Positions 9,901 through 15,773 of a DNA stretch of 64,000 nt are shown here, piece by piece. Each line of letters starts with the position of its first letter. The stretch's first letter is position 1. The position numbers and the translations under genes are program-made. The notes under the pieces are model-generated. The model saw only the letters and a list, made by a program, of their open reading frames with translations. It ran no database searches and was not told the origin of the DNA. The DNA is from Planktophila grossartii (GTDB lineage Bacteria > Actinomycetota > Actinomycetes > Nanopelagicales > Nanopelagicaceae), in the NCBI GenBank assembly GCA_965234365.1, contig OZ248345.1:1178001-1242000 (forward strand). The letters run 5' to 3'.

Positions 9901-10409
9901 ATCTGACGTTCGAAGTACACGCCAGGTGAACGAACGATCTGTGAAACAACAACGCGCTCTGTTCCGTTAATAACGAAAGTTCCGCGTGGAGTCATGACAG
10001 GGAAGTCACCCATGAAGACTGTCTGCGACTTAATTTCGCCAGTCTCGTTGTTTGTGAATTCAGCTGTAACGAAGAGTGGCTGCGCATATGTCATGTCGCG
10101 TTCTTTGCACTCTGCGATTGAATACTTAGGTGGCTCGAAGCGGTGGTCGCGGAATGAGAGCGACATAGTTCCTTGGAAATCTTCGATTGGTGAAATCTCT
10201 TCAAAGATTTCTTCCAAACCGGACTTCGCAGGAAGTTCTCCTCGATTTGTGTTGGTTGATTCAGCAAGACGTGAGCGCCATAGATCGTTACCAAGCAACC
10301 AGTCAACGCTTTCAACTTGCAGCGCGAGGAGGTTTGGAACTTCTAGGGGTTCACGGATCTTTGCGAACGAAATACGACGTGGGGCTGTTGAACTCTTTTT
10401 CGCGGCCAA
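6957..10409 (-). CDS. rpoB: RNA polymerase beta subunit
   Basis: The second catalytic subunit, 1150 residues. The rifampicin pocket around residues 408-440 reads SQLSQFMDQ...LTHKRRLSALGPGG; the Asp, His and Ser changed in resistant mutants are all wild type. The C-terminal LARSTGPYS-like block and the GGQRFGEMEVWALEAYGAA clamp element are present. The start is TTG at 10409 with GGAAGG about 8 bases upstream; mycobacterial rpoB also uses TTG. A leader of about 130 nt with a strong hairpin (10501-10526) and a predicted promoter (10549-10578) precede it. Confidence 0.98.
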   Translation of the reverse strand: MAAKKSSTAPRRISFAKIREPLEVPNLLALQVESVDWLLGNDLWRSRLAESTNTNRGELPAKSGLEEIFEEISPIEDFQGTMSLSFRDHRFEPPKYSIAECKERDMTYAQPLFVTAEFTNNETGEIKSQTVFMGDFPVMTPRGTFVINGTERVVVSQIVRSPGVYFERQIEKTSDKDVFTSKIIPSRGAWLEFEVDKKDLVGVRIDRKRKQSVTVFLKALGWTDEQIREEFGDFASMMATLDKDTVKTQDEALLDIYRKMRPGEPPTKEAAQNLIENLYFNPKRYDLAKVGRFKVNKKLGLDLELSQSMLTISDIVATLRYLVALHRGDLTMDYGREVRVEKDDIDHFGNRRLRTVGELIQNQVRIGLSRMERVVRERMTTQDVEAITPQTLINIRPVVASIKEFFGTSQLSQFMDQTNPLSGLTHKRRLSALGPGGLSRDRAGFEVRDVHPSHYGRMCPIETPEGPNIGLIGSLATYARVTAFGFIETPYRKVVKGKVTDQVDYLTADEEDEHIIAQANAPLTADNHFAEARVLVRRRGGEVEYIIADEVDYMDVSPRQMVSVATAMIPFLEHDDANRALMGSNMMRQSVPLMRAEAPFIGTGMEFRAAVDAGDVVTATKAGVVTEVAADEVKVMGDDGTYQTYSLAKFTRSNQGTSYNQKVVVTEGQKLEVGSVIADGPCTQNGEMALGKNLLVAFMSWEGHNYEDAIILSQRLVQDDVLTSIHIEEYEVDARDTKLGAEEITRDIPNVSEEVLADLDERGIIRVGADVVPGDILVGKVTPKGETELTPEERLLRAIFGEKAREVRDTSLKVPHGESGKVIGVKIFESEEGFELPAGVNQLVRVYVAQKRKIQDGDKLAGRHGNKGVISKILPVEDMPFLEDGTPVDVVLNPLGVPGRMNVGQVLEMHLGWVAKTGWDVSGVSEAWANHLKEIGAEKGAPGTNLATPVFDGALEDEVSGLLSSTLANRDGNQLIGRSGKARLFDGRSGEPYPTPISVGYMYILKLHHLVDDKIHARSTGPYSMITQQPLGGKAQFGGQRFGEMEVWALEAYGAAYTLQELLTIKSDDVLGRVKVYEAIVKGENIPEPGIPESFKVLIKEMQSLCLNVEVLSSEGVAIEMRDNDEEIFRAAEELGINLSRVEPSSVEEI

Positions 10410-10500
10410 GAGATGTCCTTCCAGACAAAATTCACTTTTATGTGGACACGCACATCTAGAAGGTCGCCGCCGCTATATGCAAAGACCCTCACGATAAATC

Positions 10501-10526
10501 ACTCCACATGGCTTCGCCATTGGAGT
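10501..10526 (-). promoter_or_regulatory. Hairpin in the rpoB leader
   Basis: ACTCCA (10501-10506) pairs with TGGAGT (10521-10526), and ATGGC (508-512) with GCCAT (516-520), around a three-base loop; one base is bulged. It lies about 15 nt after the predicted start of transcription. No U-run follows, so it is more likely a stability or feedback element than a terminator. Confidence 0.45.
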
Positions 10527-10548
10527 AATCAAAATTATGCGAAGGGAA

Positions 10549-10578
10549 AGGGTATCGCTCACCCCCCTTCAGGGGCAA
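10549..10578 (-). promoter_or_regulatory. Predicted promoter of rpoBC
   Basis: Minus strand: -35 TTGCCC (10578-10573), 18-base spacer, -10 TACCCT (10554-10549). The layout matches the rpsL promoter. Upstream, both share CTGAG, an A-run, CCC and GGGGG in the same order. Predicted start near 10542. Confidence 0.5.
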
Positions 10579-10663
10579 ACCGGCCTCTTATACCCCCAAG
10601 CAAGGGCTTTTGTCCTCAGAATCCAGATATTTGTGAACGAAAGTAAGTCGTCCGAGCGCGAAA

Positions 10664-10727
10664 AACCCCCTCCGGCTGGAGCGAAGGGACTTTAAGGAGC
10701 AAGTCCCAAGCCCGGCCGGAGGGGGTT
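10664..10727 (-). terminator. Terminator after rplL, containing repeat copy B
   Basis: AACCCCCTCCGGC (10664-10676) pairs perfectly with GCCGGAGGGGGTT (10715-10727). On the minus strand the stem ends in a U-run, so this is an intrinsic terminator 17 bp after the rplL stop. Its loop is replaced by the 38-nt repeat core, which forms its own inner stem. Confidence 0.88.
10677..10714 (+). repeat. 38-nt hairpin repeat, copy B
   Basis: Plus strand: TGGAGCGAAGGGACT, TTAAGGAGC, AAGTCCC, AAGCCCG. It differs from copy A at one position (A for C) and from copy C at two. In the rplL transcript the opposite strand is made, so the loop there shows GCTCCTTA, which is complementary to a Shine-Dalgarno sequence. 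Confidence 0.9.
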
Positions 10728-10743
10728 GATCTGTAAAACGAAC

Positions 10744-11127
10744 TTACTTGAGTGTGACCTTTGCGCCAGCTGCTTCGAGAGCTGCCTTTGCCTTGTCTGC
10801 TGTCTCCTTGTTTGCCTTCTCGAGGAGAACTGCTGGAGTCGCGTCAACGAGATCCTTAGCTTCCTTAAGTCCGAGTGAGCCATTGAGGTTACGTACTTCC
10901 TTGATGACTGCAATCTTCTGTGAGCCTGCATCTTCGAGGATAACTGTGAACTCGTCCTGAGCTTCAGCTGCGCCGCCGCCTGCTGCTGCTGCGCCACCTG
11001 CTGCTGCTACTGGAGCTGCTGCTGTGACATCGAATTCTTCTTCGAATGCCTTGACGAACTCTGAGAGTTCAACAAGTGACATTTCCTTGAACTGTGACAT
11101 CAAATCTGCTTGTGAGAGCTTTGCCAT
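10744..11127 (-). CDS. rplL: 50S ribosomal protein L7/L12
   Basis: The stalk protein that recruits translation factors. It has 127 residues in the usual layout: an N-terminal dimerisation helix region (LSQADLMSQFKEMSLVELSEFVKAFEEEF), an Ala/Gly-rich hinge near residues 34-54 and the C-terminal factor-binding domain (KIAVIKEVRNLNGSLGLKEAKDLVD). It lies 17 bp after rplJ as the second gene of that operon, and is followed by a terminator with repeat copy B. Confidence 0.98.
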   Translation of the reverse strand: MAKLSQADLMSQFKEMSLVELSEFVKAFEEEFDVTAAAPVAAAGGAAAAGGGAAEAQDEFTVILEDAGSQKIAVIKEVRNLNGSLGLKEAKDLVDATPAVLLEKANKETADKAKAALEAAGAKVTLK

Positions 11128-11144
11128 TTTTTATTTTCCTTTTC

Positions 11145-11792
11145 TTATTCCGCTGGAGTTTCTGCTGCATCTGTTGCTTCTGCAGCAACTTCAGCGACAA
11201 CTTCTTCTGTAACTACTGCTTCAGCAACTGGTGCTTCCGCTTCTACTGCTGGAGCTTCTTCAGCTACTGGAGCTGGAGCAGCTTCTGCGACAGGAGCAGC
11301 CGCTGGTGCGCCTGCCTCCATCTTGATGCGAAGTGCATCGAAGGTACGCGCTGCCTTAGCAAGCGATCCCTTCATAGCACCAGCAAGCTTTGCAAGAAGT
11401 ACTTCGCGTGACTCGAGGTCTGCGAGCTTCATGATCTCTGCTGTTGTAACGAACTTTCCTTCGTAAATTCCACCCTTGATGATAAGAAGTGGATTTTCCT
11501 TCTGGAAGTTCTTGAGGTTACGAGCAGCATCGATTGCATCGCCCTTAATGAATGCAACAGCTGATGGACCAGCGAGAAGATCATCTGAGATGTCTACGCC
11601 AGCGTTCTTCGCTGCAATCTTTGTAAGAGTGTTCTTTACGACGCTGTACTTGGTATCTGCACCAAGGCTGCGACGTAGCTGCTTCATCGATGTCACGGTG
11701 AGACCGCGATATTCGGTGAGGTATGTAGCAGTAGCTGACTTGAAGTCTTCAGTCATTTCAGCAACTGCTGCTGCTTTATCTGGGCGAGCCAT
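11145..11792 (-). CDS. rplJ: 50S ribosomal protein L10 with acidic Ala-rich tail
   Basis: L10 anchors the L7/L12 stalk to 23S rRNA. The first about 175 residues match the family (ATYLTEYRGLTVTSMKQLRRSLG; VKNTLTKIAAKNAGVD). They are followed by about 40 residues of Ala/Pro/Glu/Val repeats, which makes the protein (215 residues) longer than usual. ATG 11792 is chosen because GGAAGG lies 7 bases upstream; an in-frame GTG at 11801 directly abuts that site and cannot use it. The leader carries an attenuator (11828-11860). Confidence 0.96.
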   Translation of the reverse strand: MARPDKAAAVAEMTEDFKSATATYLTEYRGLTVTSMKQLRRSLGADTKYSVVKNTLTKIAAKNAGVDISDDLLAGPSAVAFIKGDAIDAARNLKNFQKENPLLIIKGGIYEGKFVTTAEIMKLADLESREVLLAKLAGAMKGSLAKAARTFDALRIKMEAGAPAAAPVAEAAPAPVAEEAPAVEAEAPVAEAVVTEEVVAEVAAEATDAAETPAE

Positions 11793-11827
11793 TCGGTTCA
11801 CCTTCCTCGTTAGTGACCGGAGGAATT

Positions 11828-11860
11828 AAAAAATCCGTGTCGCGTAAATGCGCACGGATT
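11828..11860 (-). promoter_or_regulatory. Transcription attenuator in the rplJ leader
   Basis: On the minus strand AATCCGTG (11860-11853) and GCG (11852-11850) pair with CGC (11843-11841) and CACGGATT (11839-11832), with one bulged base, followed at once by a run of six U. This has the form of an intrinsic terminator about 35 nt before rplJ. Upstream, CGCGTA (11878-11873) can pair with TACGCG inside the terminator (11846-11841), giving a competing antiterminator. L10-controlled attenuation of rplJL is known in Bacillus; its use here is inferred from position and shape. Confidence 0.65.
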
Positions 11861-11943
11861 AATGTGAACACCTACGCGGGCTGAGATTCCTCAATTATCT
11901 TCACTCTTGCGAGATCAGACCTGCGGTCTTTGGTTATGCCCGT

Positions 11944-11973
11944 AGGTTACGCGGAGCATCAGCGAAGGGTCAA
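11944..11973 (-). promoter_or_regulatory. Predicted promoter of rplJ-rplL
   Basis: Minus strand: -35 TTGACC (11973-11968), 18-base spacer, -10 TAACCT (11949-11944), the same geometry as the rpsL and rpoB promoters. Predicted start near 11937, giving a leader of about 145 nt. Confidence 0.55.
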
Positions 11974-11984
11974 ATTGAGCATAA

Positions 11985-12054
11985 AAAATCCGGCTATCGG
12001 TGGAGCGCAGGGACTTTAAGGAGCAAGTCCCCAGCCCGCCGAGAGCCGGATTTT
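11985..12054 (-). terminator. Terminator after rplA, containing repeat copy C
   Basis: AAAATCCGGCT (11985-11995) pairs with AGCCGGATTTT (12044-12054), and CGG (11998-12000) with CCG (12039-12041), enclosing the repeat core. On the minus strand the stem runs into six U. It starts 10 bp after the rplA stop and ends about 11 bp before the rplJ -35. Confidence 0.87.
12001..12038 (+). repeat. 38-nt hairpin repeat, copy C
   Basis: Plus strand: TGGAGCGCAGGGACT, TTAAGGAGC, AAGTCCC, CAGCCCG. It is identical to copy A except for one base. It has the same orientation as copy B, opposite to the flanking genes. Confidence 0.9.
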
Positions 12055-12063
12055 CTTAGGAAA

Positions 12064-12768
12064 TTAGTTAGCTGCTGGTTCGCGTGTGAGGTTTGGATCT
12101 ACAGCGATTCCAGGTCCCATCGATGATGAGACAACAGCCTTCGAGATGTAGCGACCCTTTGAAGAGTTTGGCTTTACACGAAGTACTTCTTCAAGAGCTG
12201 CTGCATAGTTCTCTGCAAGCTGTTCTGCAGTAAATGATGCCTTGCCGATGATGAAGTGAAGGTTTGAGTTCTTATCAACGCGGAATTCAATCTTTCCACC
12301 CTTGATGTCGTTAACAGCCTTAGTGACATCTGTTGTCACTGTTCCTGTCTTTGGGTTTGGCATCAATCCACGTGTTCCGAGGACCTTACCGAGACGACCA
12401 ACCTTGGCCATCAAATCTGGAGTTGCAACAACTGCATCGAAGTCGAGGCGGCCCTTTGAAACTTCATCGATCAATTCATCGCCACCGACGATATCTGCAC
12501 CAGCTGCGCGAGCTTCTTCAGCGCGCTCACCGTTTGCGAATACCAATACGCGAGCTGTCTTACCTGTGCCGTGTGGCAAGTTAACAGTTGAGCGAATTGC
12601 TTGATCAGCCTTCTTTGGGTCAACGCCAAGAACGAGCGCAACATCAATTGTTGAGTCGTACTTAGTTGTTGTTGTCTCTTTAGCAAGTGTTACTGCCTGA
12701 AGAGGTGTGTAGAGGTGGTCCTTGATGACCTTCGCTGCTACTTCGTTGTACTTCTTTGAGCGCTTCAT
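12064..12768 (-). CDS. rplA: 50S ribosomal protein L1
   Basis: L1 forms the mobile stalk at the E site and represses its own operon in many bacteria. The 234-residue protein has the signature region GTRGLMPNPKTGTVT near residues 126-140 and the C-terminal block SSMGPGIAVD. It lies 97 bp after rplK, a longer gap than elsewhere in this block, and the gap contains two small hairpins. The terminator with repeat copy C follows. Confidence 0.98.
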   Translation of the reverse strand: MKRSKKYNEVAAKVIKDHLYTPLQAVTLAKETTTTKYDSTIDVALVLGVDPKKADQAIRSTVNLPHGTGKTARVLVFANGERAEEARAAGADIVGGDELIDEVSKGRLDFDAVVATPDLMAKVGRLGKVLGTRGLMPNPKTGTVTTDVTKAVNDIKGGKIEFRVDKNSNLHFIIGKASFTAEQLAENYAAALEEVLRVKPNSSKGRYISKAVVSSSMGPGIAVDPNLTREPAAN

Positions 12769-12811
12769 TTCTTCCTCGTTCCTGTATTTCTACAGTTGGG
12801 TTGTGGTTAGC

Positions 12812-12857
12812 GAACCAGCGCGGTTCTCCCACATCTTGTCACCACCGTGGCGACAAG
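12812..12857 (-). promoter_or_regulatory. Paired hairpins between rplK and rplA
   Basis: GAACC (12812-12816) pairs with GGTTC (12822-12826). CTTGTC (12835-12840) pairs with GACAAG (12852-12857) around a CCA-CCG-TGG inner stem. They fill the unusually long rplK-rplA spacer. An L1-binding control site is possible, but I could not match the known L1 mRNA consensus. Confidence 0.3.
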
Positions 12858-12865
12858 AAATTTAC

Positions 12866-13297
12866 TTATGCAGAGACTGTGATTCCCATTGAGCGGGCAG
12901 TTCCAGCAATAATCAAAGCTGCTGCATCAATGTCATTTGCATTGAGGTCAGCCATCTTTGTAGTTGCGATCTCCTTGACCTGAGCCATGGTGATATTTGC
13001 AACCTTGTTCTTGTGAGGGATCGCTGATCCCTTTTCGACGCCAGCTGCCTTAAGGATGAGGCGTGATGCTGGAGGAGTCTTTGTGATGAAGTCGAATGAA
13101 CGATCCTCGTAGACAGTGATTTCTACAGGGATGATCTGGCCCTTTTGTGATTCAGTCGCAGCGTTGTATGCCTTGACGAACTCCATGATGTTGACACCAT
13201 GCTGTCCGAGCGCAGGACCTACTGGTGGTGCAGGTGTTGCTGCGCCAGCCTGGATCTGCAACTTGATGAATCCGGTGACCTTCTTCTTTGGTGCCAT
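12866..13297 (-). CDS. rplK: 50S ribosomal protein L11
   Basis: L11 binds the GTPase-associated region of 23S rRNA and takes part in stringent-response sensing by RelA. It has 143 residues, with the N-terminal GFIKLQIQAGAATPAPPVGPALGQHG, whose prolines line the thiostrepton site, and the C-terminal RNA-binding segment ending GTARSMGITV. It lies 25 bp after nusG. Confidence 0.98.
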   Translation of the reverse strand: MAPKKKVTGFIKLQIQAGAATPAPPVGPALGQHGVNIMEFVKAYNAATESQKGQIIPVEITVYEDRSFDFITKTPPASRLILKAAGVEKGSAIPHKNKVANITMAQVKEIATTKMADLNANDIDAAALIIAGTARSMGITVSA

Positions 13298-13322
13298 TTC
13301 TCTTCTCTTTTCCTTAGTTTCT

Positions 13323-14063
13323 TTAAAGCTTCTGTACTTGGCTAAATGAAAGTTCTACTGGTGTTTCGCGACCGAAGATCGATACCAATACTTTGAGCTT
13401 TGCCTGCTCTGGCATGATCTCGGAGATTGATGCAGGAAGCGTTGCAAATGGGCCATCCATAACGGTGACTGATTCGCCAACTTCGAAATCAACAAATTTA
13501 ATATCAGCCTTATCAGCCTTCTTCTGTGGACGTGGAGCAAGAATCTTCTCGACTTCATCCATGCTGAGTGGGCTTGGGTTATGTGCGTTACCGACGAAGC
13601 CAGTTACGCCAGGAGTATTACGCACTACCGACCATGACTCATCTGTGAGATCCATGCGGACAAGAACGTAACCTGGGTAGATATTGCGCTTGACCATCTT
13701 GCGAGCGCCGTTCTTAACTTCCATAACCTCTTCTTCAGGGACTTCTACCTGGAAGATGTACTCCTCCATGTTGAGTGTGTGAATACGGTTAGCAAGATTG
13801 CCCTTTACCTTCTTCTCATAGCCTGCGTATGAGTGGATTACATACCAGTCACCGATAGCTGCGCGAAGAGTGCGGCGGAATTCTGCGTTGGGATCGTTCT
13901 CGTCTGATTCGATATCGCCATCTTCATCGCTTGCGAGCGCGAGATCTTCAACGATTACATCTGCGACTGGAGCCTCGACAACTTCCTCTACAGGTGTTGC
14001 AATTTCTTCAGCGCTGGCAGCAAGAGCTGCTTCAAATGCATCTGGCTTGAGTTCGTCTGTCAT
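13323..14063 (-). CDS. nusG: Transcription antitermination/termination factor NusG
   Basis: NusG binds RNA polymerase and couples it to Rho or the ribosome. The 246-residue protein begins with about 65 acidic, Ala/Glu/Asp-rich residues, an extension common in actinobacteria. The NGN domain follows (DWYVIHSYAGYEKKVKGNL to PGVTGFVGN), then the C-terminal KOW domain (FEVGESVTVMDGPFATLPASI). It lies 12 bp after secE in the order secE-nusG-rplK-rplA. Confidence 0.98.
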   Translation of the reverse strand: MTDELKPDAFEAALAASAEEIATPVEEVVEAPVADVIVEDLALASDEDGDIESDENDPNAEFRRTLRAAIGDWYVIHSYAGYEKKVKGNLANRIHTLNMEEYIFQVEVPEEEVMEVKNGARKMVKRNIYPGYVLVRMDLTDESWSVVRNTPGVTGFVGNAHNPSPLSMDEVEKILAPRPQKKADKADIKFVDFEVGESVTVMDGPFATLPASISEIMPEQAKLKVLVSIFGRETPVELSFSQVQKL

Positions 14064-14075
14064 GGTCTCTGGTCC

Positions 14076-14300
14076 TTATCCGAATACCCAGAAGACGACT
14101 TTGGTAAGAACCAAGTCGATAACGGATACGACAGCGATAATGAAAGTTACGAATACGAGAACTACGGCTGTATAGGTGGTCAACATGTTTCGTGTTGGCC
14201 AAACAACCTTCTTGAGCTCGTTGACTACCTGGCGATAGAAAAGTCCAACGCGCGCAAAAATTCCGAGCTTCTCCTCGGTAACTTCAACTGCATCAGTCAT
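14076..14300 (-). CDS. secE: Preprotein translocase subunit SecE
   Basis: SecE is the small clamp of the SecYEG channel. The 74-residue protein has the amphipathic segment RQVVNELKKVVWPTRNML (about 23-40), with the conserved WPTR, and then one C-terminal membrane helix (TYTAVVLVFVTFIIAVVSVIDLVL). ATG 14300 is chosen because GGAAG precedes it; reading further upstream would run into tRNA-Trp. Confidence 0.96.
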   Translation of the reverse strand: MTDAVEVTEEKLGIFARVGLFYRQVVNELKKVVWPTRNMLTTYTAVVLVFVTFIIAVVSVIDLVLTKVVFWVFG

Positions 14301-14353
14301 TGTGACTTCCTTTTCTATCTTCGTTAGTGGTGCTCGTTCTGTACTGCGGCTTG

Positions 14354-14427
14354 CAGGGCAAGAGGGACTCGAACCCCCAACCGGCCGCTTTGGAGACGGC
14401 AACTCTAGCCAATTGAGCTATTGCCCT
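14354..14427 (-). tRNA. tRNA-Trp (CCA)
   Basis: A 74-nt cloverleaf on the minus strand. Acceptor stem AGGGCAA/TTGCCCT, D arm TAGCTCAATTGGCTAGA, anticodon CCA at 14393-14391, T arm GGGGGTTCGAGTCCCTC. CCA is not encoded. It lies 53 bp upstream of secE, the usual actinobacterial position, and may be cut from a shared transcript. Confidence 0.96.
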
Positions 14428-14578
14428 TCGCGACGATTTTCAGGCGCGCCAAGGCGAGGAAGAAATTCATCGTGAGCGTCGAAGTGTAGAGGCAGGTGCC
14501 GTGCAGAGTAAAACTGGGTGGTCAGGGCCACTCATTCTGAGCGCGCAAGGCCCCTCTCCCATGGTGCAGACTTCCCCC

Positions 14579-15772
14579 ATGAGCAGAATCTCCGCACGAA
14601 TCGCAGCAATCGCAGAATCAGCCACTTTGGCAGTAGATGGAAAGGCAAAGGCGCTCAAGGCAGCTGGTCGACCAGTAATCGGCTTTGGCGCTGGCGAACC
14701 AGATTTTCCAACTCCTGATTACATCGTTGAAGCAGCTGCGGCTGCAACGAAAGTTGTTGCAAACCATCGCTACACACCAACACCAGGTCTGCCAGAACTT
14801 CGCCAAGCGATCGTCGATAAGACAAAGCGCGACTCCAACTACGACATCACCGTTGATCAGGTTCTAGTTACCAACGGTGGAAAGCAAGCTGTCTATCAAG
14901 CATTCGCATCCATTGTTGATCCAGGCGATGAAGTTCTCCTTCCATCCCCTTTCTGGACTACATATCCAGAAGCAATCAAACTTGCAGGCGGAAAGAGCGT
15001 TGAAGTATTTGCAGATGAAACACAGAACTATCTTGTAACAGTCGAACAGCTTGAAGCTGCTCGCACACCCAAGACAAAGGTTTTGTTGTTCTGTTCTCCA
15101 TCGAACCCAACAGGTTCTGTCTATACACCTGAACAATCAAAGGCAATTGGTGAATGGGCGCTCAAGAACAACATCTGGGTTATCTGCGATGAAATTTACG
15201 AGCACTTGCTCTACGACGGTGCGACAGCGCCTTCACTTCCTGTATTAGTTCCAGGACTTGCAGATACATGCATCATCCTCAACGGTGTTGCAAAGACTTA
15301 TGCAATGACAGGTTGGCGTGTGGGCTGGATGGTCGGTCCAAAGGATGTCATTAAGGCAGCAACGAACTTGCAGTCACACCTCACATCAAACGTTTCTAAC
15401 GTTTCACAGCGCGCAGCGATTGCAGCCCTTACCGGCAACCTTGATGCTGTTCACAAGATGGGGGAAGCATTTAACCGTCGCCGTAAGTTGATTGTTGATC
15501 TCCTTAACGAGATTCCAGGATTTGAATGCCCGACTCCGCAAGGCGCTTTCTATGTGTATCCATCAGTCAAGGGTGTGCTTGGAAAGACTATTCGCGGCAA
15601 GGTTGCCAATACTTCTGCAGAACTTGCAACAATCATCTTGGATGAGGTTGAAGTTGCTGCTGTTCCTGGCGAAGCTTTCGGTCCTTCTGGATACCTACGT
15701 TTCTCATACGCAACAAGCGATGAAGATATCGTCGAAGGTATCGGCCGAATTAAGAAATTACTTTCAGAGTAA
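14579..15772 (+). CDS. aspC: Aspartate/aromatic aminotransferase, PLP-dependent class I
   Basis: A fold-type I aminotransferase that moves the amino group between aspartate (or a related amino acid) and 2-oxoglutarate. The 397-residue length is standard. Seen: GFGAGEPDFPTPDY near the N terminus, the PLP-contacting CSPSNPTGSVYTPEQ, VICDEIYEHLLYDG, and the PLP lysine in NGVAKTYAMTGWRVGWM. ATG 14579 fits the family; in-frame GTG/ATG codons at 14501 and 14561 are possible but add unconserved residues, and no ribosome site settles the choice. It converges with murB with a 1-bp gap. Confidence 0.92.
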   Translation: MSRISARIAAIAESATLAVDGKAKALKAAGRPVIGFGAGEPDFPTPDYIVEAAAAATKVVANHRYTPTPGLPELRQAIVDKTKRDSNYDITVDQVLVTNGGKQAVYQAFASIVDPGDEVLLPSPFWTTYPEAIKLAGGKSVEVFADETQNYLVTVEQLEAARTPKTKVLLFCSPSNPTGSVYTPEQSKAIGEWALKNNIWVICDEIYEHLLYDGATAPSLPVLVPGLADTCIILNGVAKTYAMTGWRVGWMVGPKDVIKAATNLQSHLTSNVSNVSQRAAIAALTGNLDAVHKMGEAFNRRRKLIVDLLNEIPGFECPTPQGAFYVYPSVKGVLGKTIRGKVANTSAELATIILDEVEVAAVPGEAFGPSGYLRFSYATSDEDIVEGIGRIKKLLSE

Positions 15773-15773
15773 T

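Larger units (their letters stand above)
10410..10743. other. 334-bp intergenic region between rplL and rpoB
   Basis: This is the longest stretch without a gene. From the rplL side it holds the rplL terminator with repeat copy B inside it (10664-10727), then a block that resembles the region upstream of the rpsL promoter (10579-10620), the predicted rpoB promoter (10549-10578), and the rpoB leader with one clear hairpin (10501-10526). No credible protein is encoded in either direction. Confidence 0.7.

Noticed and set aside
11871..11946. Long-range stem CCTACGCGGGC (11871-11881) with GCCCGTAGG (11938-11946) in the rplJ leader
   Set aside because: The right arm overlaps the predicted -10 (11944-11949) and would not be transcribed in full, so I kept only the attenuator and its local competing pairing.
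14301..14402. N-terminal extension of SecE through tRNA-Trp
   Set aside because: It would translate the tRNA gene; the ATG at 14300 with GGAAG upstream is sufficient.
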